Source: Anseranas semipalmata
Lineage: Eukaryota; Chordata; Aves; Anseriformes; Anseranatidae
Direction: 5' to 3'
Assembly (NCBI GenBank): GCA_013399115.1
Contig: VXAA01006525.1
Span: forward strand, 217,340-281,339
Length of the DNA stretch: 64,000 nt
A model generated the notes under the pieces. That model was not told where the DNA came from, ran no database searches, and worked only from the letters and a program-made list of their open reading frames with translations. Numbering within the stretch: position 1 is the first letter of the stretch; each line of letters begins with the position of its first letter. The translations under genes and the position numbers were made by a program. This document shows, in pieces, positions 11,349 through 22,616 of this stretch.

Positions 11349-14300
11349 TCCTCTACTCAGTCACTCGGTTCTAATGAGAATGTCTCAAACTCTTATTGTA
11401 TGTAGCAGTCAAACATCGGATGGCATTGAATCCTTCTATCTTGAAATGTAAGTTTATATATATATATATATCATGTATGATTTATGCTCAAAAATCACAC
11501 TCCAGATAAAATAAAGCGAAGTGTAGACATTGATAACTCTTTTCAAGCAATTGCTTATAAATTTAGTAAGCTGTCTGCCTTTTTATACTTTTCAGTCTGT
11601 TCTCATTACAGACATGGCAGAAGGCTTTGTAGTAAATTTGGAATTTGCTGAGTGAGAAAATGAAGATTTATACAAAGCTAAATTGAACAAATGGTGAATA
11701 ATTGATTTAACTGACCTGACAGCTCACACTGTGCTTGTAAATAATACATAACTTTATACTATACTGATAATTTAGTATTCTGTGCTTCTAGACTCCTTTC
11801 AGTAAGTTACCACAAGGAGCAAATGATCTTTGACCATCCTAAAAAGACAAAAATATGCTTACCAGGCATATTCTTGTACCCTGGTTGTAGATTGCAATAG
11901 TCTGATATTGTGCTGATAAAGCATCTTCTTAAAGATGCTCTGCCCTTTTGTCTTTTGTCTCTAAAATATTGTTGGATGGACAGCATCATTATAACTATTT
12001 TTTATTATTTTGCTGGTCACCAGCTCCTGGAGTCAGGCAGGCTCTGTGTAAATTTACTTAGCACCACTGCAGTGAACAGGATCACAGTGACTTGTAACAG
12101 CAAATGCTGGTGCCTGTTCTGCATTTCCTTTTCTTTCAATGTGTAAGTTTCAACCCTTCATCAAATGCATAAACACAAGTTGTTGTTAAACTGGTTCTTG
12201 AAGTACGCATACAGCCCTAAGTTGATATATGTGTCTGATAGCTTCATTGCCTTGTAACTACTTTAATAACCTATTCAATAGGAGCGTGAAAGGCAACCAC
12301 TAGGATCTGGCAGTCTTCCATACCCACCTTGCAGCAAAGCAACTGGTTACAAAACAGTACAGAGCAGTTTAGTCCCCTTTGTATTAGAATTTGTTCGCTC
12401 ATCACTGAAATATATCCACTTGGAGAAGGCAAGCAGCATCTCTTTAACACAACAGGGTACTTAAGGATTTAAGAAATAGTAATACTGCATGACCTGTCAG
12501 AGTGACCTGCTGAAAGCTCTGAGAGCTGCATACTGTCCATTGATCCAAAAAAAGTTCTCCATAAAGCCAGTGGGAAACACATACTTTTCCAAAGCTGAAC
12601 TGAAGTTCTCACTTCTGGAGAGAAGACTAGTGCATATTACCATTTTGCTGAATCTGTTTTAACAACATTATCTGTGGAAAGTTACTATTAGTACATTGTG
12701 GATGAGAGCTGAAGCACGCACGTAGCTAAGAAATGTGAAATCATGATACCCAGTGCAATTTTAACTGAAACTGCTGCACCTCTTTCATTTTAATACTGTA
12801 TCCTTTTTATATGTTAAGGTTTGTGTGCAGTGTAGCTGAGTTATGATAGCTGCAGAATATTTCTGGGCTTCATTCCAGCTGATTTCTCTGAAAGCAGAAG
12901 ACACCATTCTCCTCTCTGTCAGAGAATATTTATGAAAGGATCTACCTACTGTCCATAATGCTCATTCTGCCCTCTGACTTCTGAAATTTATCCAATCCTA
13001 GCATGTGAAAGCCCCAAAGGAGACTGCACATTTGGCATATGTGTAGATAAGTAGCCTGGCATTGGGTGCAGCAGAGGAGGGTGGCTTCAAGAGCTGAGAT
13101 CCATGGAGAAGGAGACATTTCCAGGTTGCAGCCCAGTGCTACGACCTCCCTCCTCCTTGCATCCAGGCAAATCAGGATCTGACTGATAAGTCATGGAGCA
13201 GAAAAGAGGATGCAGCATGGTGTCATATAACTGGGTGAACTCTATTCTGAAGAGCTGGTGCAAGGGGTTCATTGCACAAGTCTCACCTTTGGAGCTCAAG
13301 ACTCAGCATATCATTATATTTTAAGGTCTTTTGTGTGTATGTGTGTGCGCACACGTATGTGTATGTTCCTGGCTTGTCAGCTTTTTTCTTCCCCACTCGT
13401 CTGGATGAGGTTTTCCTTGAAACACCCAAACATGAAAACCCCTGAGAGGAGGAGAAGAAAATTAGGGATTGCAGAGTTAGCCAATGTCTATGTTCAGTGA
13501 CACCAATCTGATGCTGATTGAAGATGAAGCAGCTGAAATTAGAATGACCAGATTTATGATAAGCCACTTAACTTGAATAGTATTGATGAAATGGGTCTAA
13601 AGCCCCACAGACTGGGCCTACAAAAGAATCAAGTTTTGTATTTGATGAATGAGGAAGAAAAGAAGGGCAGAGAAACTCTCAGAAGGGAGAGACGTAGGGG
13701 TCTGTGCCCCCTGCAAGCACCTGTCCTGGTGAAAAAAACAGGACAGCACCCATAGACACAAGCTGCAGAGCTGCAGAGCTCTGCAAACTCTCTGCCAAAC
13801 CAGACCTTTCCCTCTGACAACAGGTTCTCAAGGAAAAGTCCATCAGAAACCAGTATCTCTTTTGCCTTTCCTTTTATCATAGGCTGGGTCAAGTATATTG
13901 GGCAAGACACGACAGGGCCAGCTGACTTTGCAATGATGAATTTTTCATGCTGATTTCTCAGCAAAGATTAGCAAAATATTCTGCTTTTGTTGCAACAACC
14001 TGTTATTTTATGTACATACCTGACGTTCTCCAATACGTCCCCTTGTGTAAAGATTCCTGTTCTTCTTACAGTAAAATAACACTGTCTTGTTATCCCATAT
14101 CCTTCCTTGTGTCTGATTTCCTGCCTGATTTTTAGGCTGTCTGTGGAGGCAGTTCTTAAAATGGTAGGGTCCTTGTCCCACAATAGCATGAACATCAGTG
14201 GCTGCTGGTAGGCTCCAGTGTGAGTTGCATGGGTCTAATCCAGAGTTAGATCTGTGAAGGTAAATATCCAGGCTTGTTTCTCTAGGGTTAGGTTTTGCTT

Positions 14301-14785
14301 TTATCTTGTAGGTGTTTATGTTTCCTGATGCCCTGTCTGCAGGCAGGAGAGTCTGAACAAAGTCCAGATCCTCTGGACTCTGACCCCAGAGGAATGGCTG
14401 CTTCCCCTTTACACAGAGAGTTTGCTGCAGCCCAATATTCCCTTCCTTCCCCAACACCAGGGATGGTGTGTGCTATTCTGACAAAACAGATGTTTTGCCT
14501 AAAAGCTTTTGAACCTTACAAATGAATCCCAAATGCATCGTCTACCTCAACTAACGAAAGGAGCTAAAACATGAAAAGAGAGCTGAAGGGAGGAATGCAA
14601 CATTTTGATACTGTTGAGAGAATGAGAAGTAAAAAGGTCCAACACTATTTTAAGATCACAGAGCAGAGAACCTTCAGTGGTTTTCTGGTCAGCTTGGAAC
14701 AAGAAAAGAAGGATTTAGGAGGACTAGAAAAGTCTTTTTGCACTTTTAAAAAGCTGTCCAGTGAAAGACCAACACATCCACCACC
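11349..14785. other. Non-coding stretch with a (TA)n run
   Basis: A (TA)8 run lies at 11455-11471, and a short GT/GC alternating stretch at about 13330-13365. Frames such as 14008-14457 minus (149 codons) do not resemble known proteins. I see no other feature. Confidence 0.5.
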
Positions 14786-14829
14786 TTTTATTCTGTGTAC
14801 AGAGAAACTGAGGCAAAGCACAGGCAGCA
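14786..14829 (-). mobile_element. Possible MIR SINE fragment
   Basis: The segment ttattctgtgtacagagaaa then ctgaggcaaagcacaggcag resembles the reverse complement of the MIR block 'cctcagtttcctcatctgtaaa'. Only about 40 bases match, so chance similarity cannot be excluded. Confidence 0.3.
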
Positions 14830-16228
14830 GACGAAGTCCTTGGTGTAAATGAGCACTCGAGCACATGTGCAATGGTGGCAGCACTGCTCACACTGTTTAT
14901 TTCCAGGGTCAAAAATTATATTCTCTCCCCATGTTGTAGATGTTTGACATGCAGACCCAGCCAAAATCCCCCTTCAGTTACTTCTGTCCTTCCCAGACAC
15001 CTTAATCTCTTATTTCAGCCTGGTTGTGTTGAAATAACAGACCAGGTCCAGGCTGGGACACAACCATGCCTCTGTTTTCCATCTTGCGGGATGTCTGGGG
15101 CAAGCTGATGAGCTGGATGAGTCTGCCTCCTTCCAGACAAGTACATAGCCTCCAGATCCAGGAGAAATGAATAGGCTCTGTCTTTGCCAACCCTTCTGTA
15201 TTGAATTGCATCACCCCCTTGGAGGCTATTGGTCTTCTCTTTCAAGGATCTGAGAGATATTTCATCCAGTGTCTTCCCCTGGTGTCAGCTGCCTTCAACC
15301 TATATACAAATTGATGGGCAGGGACATGTTCCTCTTCCTCTCTGCTCAGAGGGGAAGCCTCCTTGGCCCACTGCTCTGGGGTCACCTCTGCTTTCAGAAC
15401 TGATCTTTGTGTTGGGAAGGGCAATGGCAAAGTACTCTCCTACTCATGGTGGAAGCCCCACTTGATTTGGGTACCATTCTCTGTCAATGAACCTAAAATG
15501 ATTTCCTTCCTCACAAGGCCTCCATTGTGAGGCCTTCGCAATAGTGGGTCAGCTCACCAAACAGAAGAAATATTATGTTGTAGTGAAACTCAATTTCTCA
15601 CGAACAAAGTCACCACCAAATAAAAATATCCTTTTAGTAAACCTCCACCCTGTTTCTCCAACTTTTTTCATACTGTCTGTGTGACAGCTTCTGTGAGCAA
15701 ACACTACGCAGGTGAGTACAGATGTTCAGTTTAGGTTTACATTTATGTAATTCTGTGTGTGTATACAGAGCTCCCAACAAAACACAGTCACCACTTACAA
15801 ACTCATCATCTTCCTCATGGTTCATAGTCTTCCCTAAATGCAGTAACAAGAGCAAAAGAGTTGGCTGGCAGCCAGCAGTGCTGACTGCTGTAAGAACACT
15901 TTGTGAGAGGTGGAAATGGTGGTCCGGGTCAAAGCATTGGCATGGGAGAGAACCTTGCAAGGGCTCAACATAGGGTGGTGGGATTCATAAAACATATCTT
16001 AGAGGAATAACTGCTATTAATCTAATGTATTTGAGCCTTCTCCTTTAGGCTGAGAATAAGAAACCTTGGCAGGGCTTATTTCTCTACATTGACTGTAAAT
16101 GGCGTGACCAGCTCTGCTGTATGTATTTCTTCTATAAATATCTGAAGTTAGGGAAGGTGATCCAGACAGATTATCTGACTGGTTTTCCAGACACTTCTGC
16201 TTAATTACAGGCCTCTTCATGATTGCTG
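14830..16228. other. Non-coding stretch, nothing identified
   Basis: Mixed-composition sequence without a recognisable gene, RNA or transposon. The frames at 15634-15960 (minus) and 14872-15108 (plus) have no domain resemblance. Confidence 0.5.
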
Positions 16229-16284
16229 GTTTTTTGTTGTTGTTGTTGTTGTTGTTGTTTTTTTTGTTGTTGTTGTTGTTTTTT
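16229..16284. repeat. (GTT)n / poly-T microsatellite
   Basis: Two blocks of tandem GTT are separated and followed by T runs, about 56 bases in all. The frame that crosses it encodes long Cys/Phe runs and is an artefact of the repeat. Confidence 0.92.
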
Positions 16285-17547
16285 CTGTCTTGACAGGGTG
16301 AGATTACTTCTCAGAACTCCATTTTTCACTTGCAAAGAAATGGTTTATTTATTAATTATTATTAATTTAATATTTATACAACATTCTGGTTGTGTCTGGC
16401 AACTTGGCAACATACAAAAGGCAGTCCCTTGTCTTAAGTATTTTCACTGTATTTTTAGATAACACTGTGAAAGATAAAAAAGTCCAAGGAGAAGGAAGAA
16501 TGTGAACTATGAAAATACAAGACCATGGGGATGTTGGATGTTCAAGGCATATGTCTTCTTGGTTTTATTCTTCTGTGTAATACAGGTTTGTGGCTTATAA
16601 AAAGTTATGTTAATATGCATACATCACTTAGGAGAATAATTGTATGTAAGAAATATGTCACCAAAGCAAAATAAAATTAAACTGGTATCAGACTTCCAGA
16701 GGTTCTGGCACAATAGAGAAAGTAATTCCTTTAGAAAGAAAAATCTGGATGATCTGAAGAGTAAATATTTTTTACAAATCATGAAATCCTTTTTAAAATG
16801 GTATTTTTTTTTCCAAAAAAAAAAATGCTTTTGAGTTCTTTATTTGCACCTGTTTTTCTGAAGCAGTGTTACATTTCTTAGCTTTACTGAAAAAGCCTGA
16901 AGTGCAATAACCGCCTTCCTTTTTTTTTTTCTCTGTAAATAAGAGTGGTGATTCCAGGGTTTACATCTTAATCCAACCTTCAGGCTATAAAGAAAACATA
17001 AAGTTTATGGGACTATCAGTAACATTCTTGCAATGCTGAATACAACAATGTGTGAGCGAGTGAATGAGAAAATAAAACTAAGTTGAGTGGGAGTCTGAGT
17101 TAATCAAGGGTAAGTAATCAAACAAAACAAGACAAGTAAAGCTAATGGCAGCTGTGGAAGAGTTAGGAAAAGAAGTTGTTTTGTTGAAAAAAAATGGCAA
17201 GGATGGGACAAATTTAGTTGAGCTACAGAATTTCTGCAGCTCATCTGGTAATCATGTCAGAAGGTATTTAGAGTACGCAGCCGGAATGGAGCAGTTAAGA
17301 CTTCTGCATATTTTAAAATTTAAAATAAATAAGGTATTCAAAGACTCACAGGCTAGCATTAAAAATGTAATACAAATTGTGTAGAAAACATTTCCTGAAG
17401 TAGAAATCAGAGGTCATTAAAAGGTTACTTTTAACTAATGCTGCTTGATTGGTTGTTAGTGTTCAGCTTCCTCTGAAGTGACAACGCGTTAGGGTGACCG
17501 TTGCCCTCTTCCAGCAATTATTGGTGCTCTGGCAATTGCACTCAGTT
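16285..17547. other. AT-rich non-coding stretch with a short protein-like frame
   Basis: Long A and T runs occur at about 16805-16824 and 16919-16931. A plus-strand frame at 17145-17384 (79 codons, starting MAAVEELGKEVVLLKKNGKD) has a more protein-like composition than most chance frames here (Glu, Lys, Val, Leu). I recognise no family, and no promoter or splice support is evident. Confidence 0.4.
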
Positions 17548-17865
17548 TTAATCAATTAGAGTCCTGAATGGTGCTTTTCTTGGTTTCAAACAAAAGAGCC
17601 AACTGTTGGACCAGAGATATCCACTTCTTTTTGGCAGCTTCCTGTTTTCTTTTGGAAACTTTTTGAAGATCCTGTCGGGTTCAGGAATGCTTATGATAAA
17701 TCCTTTCTCCATTAGTATAGGACTCATTATATGATCCACATTCCAGCAGAAATCCATATAGTCAATAAAATCAATAGAAATCAGGAAGACAGGAGTTGAC
17801 ATCCTGGAGCAGAGTGAAGGTCTGTCCAGTATCTGTTTCCATATTTCCACCAAGGTGTTGGACTG
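17548..17865 (-). other. Unassigned open frame, possible terminal exon or pseudogene piece
   Basis: A minus-strand frame of about 105 codons ends at a TAA. An acceptor-like sequence sits just before it (a pyrimidine stretch, then ctaaaacag, near 17869). The translation is balanced and protein-like, with an acidic/aromatic middle (FLISIDFIDYMDFCWNVDH) and a basic stretch (DRIFKKFPKENRKLPKR). I cannot assign a family. No AATAAA is seen within about 150 bases downstream on this strand. A frame of this length is expected by chance in 64 kb, so this is recorded as a candidate only. Confidence 0.25.
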
Positions 17866-17869
17866 GCTG

Positions 17870-20800
17870 TTTTAGAAAAAAGTATAAGAATCTCACAGCT
17901 GGAAGGTAAAGGATAATATTTTCTGCTTTCTCCCCTCTCCCATTGCAGTCAGTTGGTTCTATATCTGTAATATTTAGATTTTGGCTTAAACTTCAAAGCA
18001 TGAAGTTGAAAAACAAGTGTGTATCTGTTAGCAACATTTACAGCTCTGTATACTCATTATGTATATGAATATAAATTTCATCATAACCCTACTTACCTCC
18101 AACATGATAAGAGATATCATGTGACACTGGTTTCAGGATACAGTTTTCACTGATAGGACCAGCTTAATGTGTTACTATTTTCCTACCACATGTTCCTGCT
18201 CCATATTCTAGCACAATGTCTTCTAAGCTATGGTAACACAGCAGCTTGTGTAGTCATGCTGCAAAGTGGCTCTGGGAACTGCTACCATTTGTAGAGGACT
18301 AGGCTTGGAAAAGGTGGATTACTTCTCTGTTCCAGTTCATAGCACAGGAGTGCTGTGCAAATGGTTGTGCCTGGACAACTAGCTGAGACTAGATGGCTAA
18401 TTTCTCCACAGCTGTTGTTTCATGATATGAATCTCTTATTGTTTCCCTCTATTATTTAAGGTGGGAGAGAGCCCTTTCTGTTTGTGTCCATAGCACTTTG
18501 AAAACAACAGGGTTCTGTTCCCTGCTTGAAACTCCTTCAAATCTTGAATTAATAGTGGTAGTTGAAAGATTTACCACAAAACCTATTGGAAGGAAGTGTT
18601 ATAAAAATGAATCCTGCCAGAAAAGTCTTTCTTTTCCCTACATTTACTAAGCTAAATACTGCTTTCTGTGTAAATATCTAGGTGAAAATATACATATATA
18701 TTTGTATGTGAAAAAAAAACACTACTTTTATGTAGCACTAAATATTTAATTTACAACCATAGATTCAACATATAGGAAGTAGGGCTTAAAAAATGACAAC
18801 TCAAGCTAGAAGAGTTAGAATAGTATAATGTATTGAACATTTTCTGCCAATATTTTTATTTGATTGCCAATTTGAAGGTGTTCTGTTGTTGTTTAGAAAA
18901 AGGTTAGCTTGGGGATTGAGGAACATTTCAAAAATCTTTGTAAGACTAATTATAATTCAATAACAAGAAATTATCAATAGGTCATGTTCTCTCCCCTCTC
19001 TTTCTTCTGTTGACACAAGCATGTTTGAGAAAGAGTGGAGTCAGATGAAGTGACCTGAGTATAATCTACTCTGGCAAAGAAAAGTGTGGTACAAGTTGAA
19101 GGAAGAGGTGAGGAATGCCATGAGAATGGGGTTTTAAAGCAGACCCTTCCTCTAAGGACCAGCCTGTGTTGTGGCTGACTTGAGGTGACCATGGGTCTGC
19201 TATGACTGACCCAAGTGAGAATTTTCTTCCAGCCCCATGACAGCTTTTAAACTACTCTGCTGAAAAGTGGCTGCTCATTAAACCACAGTGACTCAAACAC
19301 TGTAACTCTGTCTATAGCTGAGTTCAAGACCAAAAACATAATTTCTGGGAATCTTTCAGGAGAAGACACATGTCCAAACTCTATGCTGCTGTGGAGCCCA
19401 TATAAACTTATAAACTTGGACTTAAAATTTAGTAAAAATTTCTTTGCTGTAGCTCACATTCTATGGATTAACAGCTCATGAGGCGGTGCATATTAGGGAT
19501 AAAATCAGAGAAGAGGGAATTCATCATAACTACTCCCCAGAAATCAAAGCACTTGTTTTTTTCTCGCCTTCCAATACAGCTTTCCCATCATATTCTCCCT
19601 TGCCACTGAGAGCCACAGTCCCAGGACGCAGTCTTCTTTTTATTTTCCTGAGGATTCATTGAAATTGATTTAGTAGCATAAAATCTAGTAATGCCCAACT
19701 CACAAATTCATAGTATTTCTGTATTTAGAAAGCAAATGTTTTTGTTTGTTGCTTGTTTGTTTGTTTTTAAAGAGTTTTAAACCTCTGAGGTTCAGGAATA
19801 ATCTTTGATAGAGATGAGCTCCATTCTCTGGGCGTGAAAGATCTGGCAGGTAGCTACCAGAACTTTCAGCTTTGTGCACAGAATAGTTAAAATGTAGTGA
19901 GCTGTGTTTCAGGTAAGGGAAGCCTTTAATTAACAAATGAGTCATTAATAAGCTTTCTGTTGACACCTGGCACCAGCAGGAACACACCTGAGACTGACCT
20001 GGACACTGTGTTTCATCAAGATGAACTGTAAAGTGGCAAAGACATTTTTCGTTGCTTTAGAGCACAAAAAGAGGTTTTGGTACCTGCAGTCTCATATCTT
20101 CTTCTTCAAAAAAGAGTCTTCCAGGGAAATCAGGACAAATGAATGTCTAATTGGAAAAAAATATATATATCTCAAAAAAAAAATTTTTTTTGTAGTAAGA
20201 GAGGGAACTGGAATTTAAGGTAAAGATGATTGAGATCCATCAGTATTCCTGTGTGTTGGTATTGAACACCAAGACATGTCTTACAGTATCAGTAAATTGT
20301 GGGAACCTCCTCCCAGATGAACATACAGTTGAAATGTAGGGTGGCATGTCTGCAATACTTGTTAGTGCTGCCTTTTAGGATTAGATTTGGACAGCATGAC
20401 AGGTTGCGCCAAGGACTCCATGTCCACCCTGTCTGCATTTTGTGGGGTTGCTTCAGACCATTTAGAATCTGTGGACTGAATCACAGTACTTAATATGTGG
20501 ATAAATTTTCCTTACCCTTTGGTGCTAAGATGGTTTCATATGCCATGGTAAATGCTAGAAGGCACACACAGAAATAAAAAAGTCACACAGTTAAGCATTT
20601 CCCATCTGTATAGTTTTTTTCCAATAAAGATATCTGTGTCTAAAGGGTCCCTAAAGAAAAGAAAAATAAAAGGTTATTTTGATAAATAATGTACCATTCA
20701 GAAGGATGGAAGAGGAAGGCCTTGTAAGGACTGACTCAGAGGTTTCTGTCTCTCCTGCATAATAAAAATTACCCCTAGGGAATAGAGAAATTACCTAATC

Positions 20801-22320
20801 TTCAGACCATATCTCAGCAGGCTTACCTTTCTTTCACAAATATACTGGTTTTATCGTACATAAAAGTCATTGGGTCAGATACTGAAGGAATCACTAGAAA
20901 TTAGTAGCAATTGAAGATTCAGCCCATTGTGCATATGCATGAAGGTTTTTTTACTTTATAGTTGATAAAGCTATGTAACTTGTTTTAATAAAAATAAAAA
21001 AATAAGTATTTAGAAAACTTTGGAAGCAGAGGGACACCTCACGCATTGCTAATGTAAGGATCTGATGTATATCTTTGTCAAATGACATACAAGACCCAAT
21101 TCTCTTTTCAGCTTCGATGGCATAAATTTAAAATGGAATTACTCTACATTTACAACCATCCTCTTGGGAACTGAATTTGTCTCACTGTGGTTGTGTGAAG
21201 AACATCTGTCACGTGCTCCTTCAAATCTCTTTTTCCTCCCTAGATAACGTACACAGAAACAGTATAATAAGTTAAGTGGAGCTTTTTTGATTTATACTAA
21301 CATGCTGAAAGGAAGCTCTTCTATCTAAAAGCATGGACATTACACAGGTAGTAAGCCCTGCACACCTAGGAAGTGCAGAAGGGAGATGAATAGCGTGACT
21401 TGTGAGACTCTCCTTCACATGTGCTAAAGGTTCAGATTGATATTTTATCATTTAATCATGAATCTCAGTAACTCTTTTTCCCCTGTGGCAATCTAAAACA
21501 TTGCAGGAGGAAGCAGGAGTTATGAGGAAAGCAACAAATAGCAAAGCCATAGAAGAGGTGCTGAGTCTGGGTCAATTACCATAGCTGTGCTGACTTGACC
21601 ATGCTGTAGAGTTCAGTTTTCAGAGTTAGAGCAGGAAAGGTCTCAGTTGCCATACACCCATACTGTGGAACCCTTAAAAAGGATTTTCCTTTAAATTTTT
21701 GTTTGCTTCTGAGGGCTTTGGATTAAGATTGCACACCATGTCCTGGGAAAAATCAGAGAAAGGCAGTGTTAACTGCATGGGTTGGGATGGGTCATGGTCA
21801 CTTTTGTGAGACCCGGTCTCTTGCAAAGCAGTAAGAAGCTGCTGGTGTGACCCGCTGGTGAACTGCAGGAAGGGATTGAGGGGGAAGGAGCAAATTTTCC
21901 AAGGAGATGAAGCAGGACATGCACTTGCATCTGATCTGAAATAACTGCTCTACAAAGGAAAAGTGAATGTAACCAGCATAGCCAAGCTGGTATTTCGTGA
22001 CCTTCTGACTGCAGAGTTCATGATGTCTTCATTTCTTTTTGCTAGAGGCTTCTAAGTTGGGGGAGGAAGAGTTAGCAGTGGTGAAGCAGGAGAGAGTAAA
22101 TTTCCTTTCTAAAAAATATTCTTCTGTCGGTGGAAGCAGTGTATTGTTTCTTGAAATGGACAAAGTTATTTTCTAACTTCCCTGTATCCTGTCACCTGGC
22201 CCTTCCTTCCTCCTCATGATACCGCACTAAAATACACAAACATACGAGCTATGCATTATTTGCATCATGGCAGGATTTATATTCTGATCGAGGGCGGTGA
22301 TTTATACTTGTCGGATTTTC
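17870..22320. other. AT-rich non-coding stretch
   Basis: Small TA-rich runs lie at about 18670-18705 and 20155-20192, the latter ending in adjacent A and T homopolymers. I identify no gene, RNA or transposon. Frames are all under 100 codons with no recognisable motif. Confidence 0.5.
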
Positions 22321-22329
22321 TACAGATCA

Positions 22330-22347
22330 CATTCCAGATGTGGAATG
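22330..22347. promoter_or_regulatory. Inverted TEAD-type motif pair
   Basis: CATTCCA and TGGAATG form a perfect 7-bp inverted pair with a 4-base spacer. CATTCC is the core of the M-CAT/TEAD binding site, and a CAGATG E-box-like word spans the spacer. This is sequence resemblance only; binding is not shown. Confidence 0.3.
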
Positions 22348-22593
22348 AATTTTGCTGGCATTTATTATTCACTAGGGGTGGCTGAGGATGGCTTGCTTTA
22401 TACCCCTGACATTTATGTTCTGGTGTAGCTTCCCTTTTCCTTTCAATGATGTCTTTCCTTTAAAAAGAGTAAAAACAAAAGGAAAACAAAGGGAAAAGAA
22501 GCCCATTCTATAGCAGTGAAGACCTAATGAGACAGATTATGTTTACGGACAACAACATTTGGAACATAATTCCCATTCTTCTAATAAGTAAAA

Positions 22594-22616
22594 GAACAAC
22601 AACAACAACAACAAAA
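22594..22616. repeat. (AAC)n microsatellite
   Basis: About six tandem AAC units ending in an A-rich edge. Confidence 0.88.

Noticed and set aside
16223..16462. Cysteine/phenylalanine-rich small protein
   Set aside because: The Cys/Phe runs come from reading the GTT/T microsatellite.
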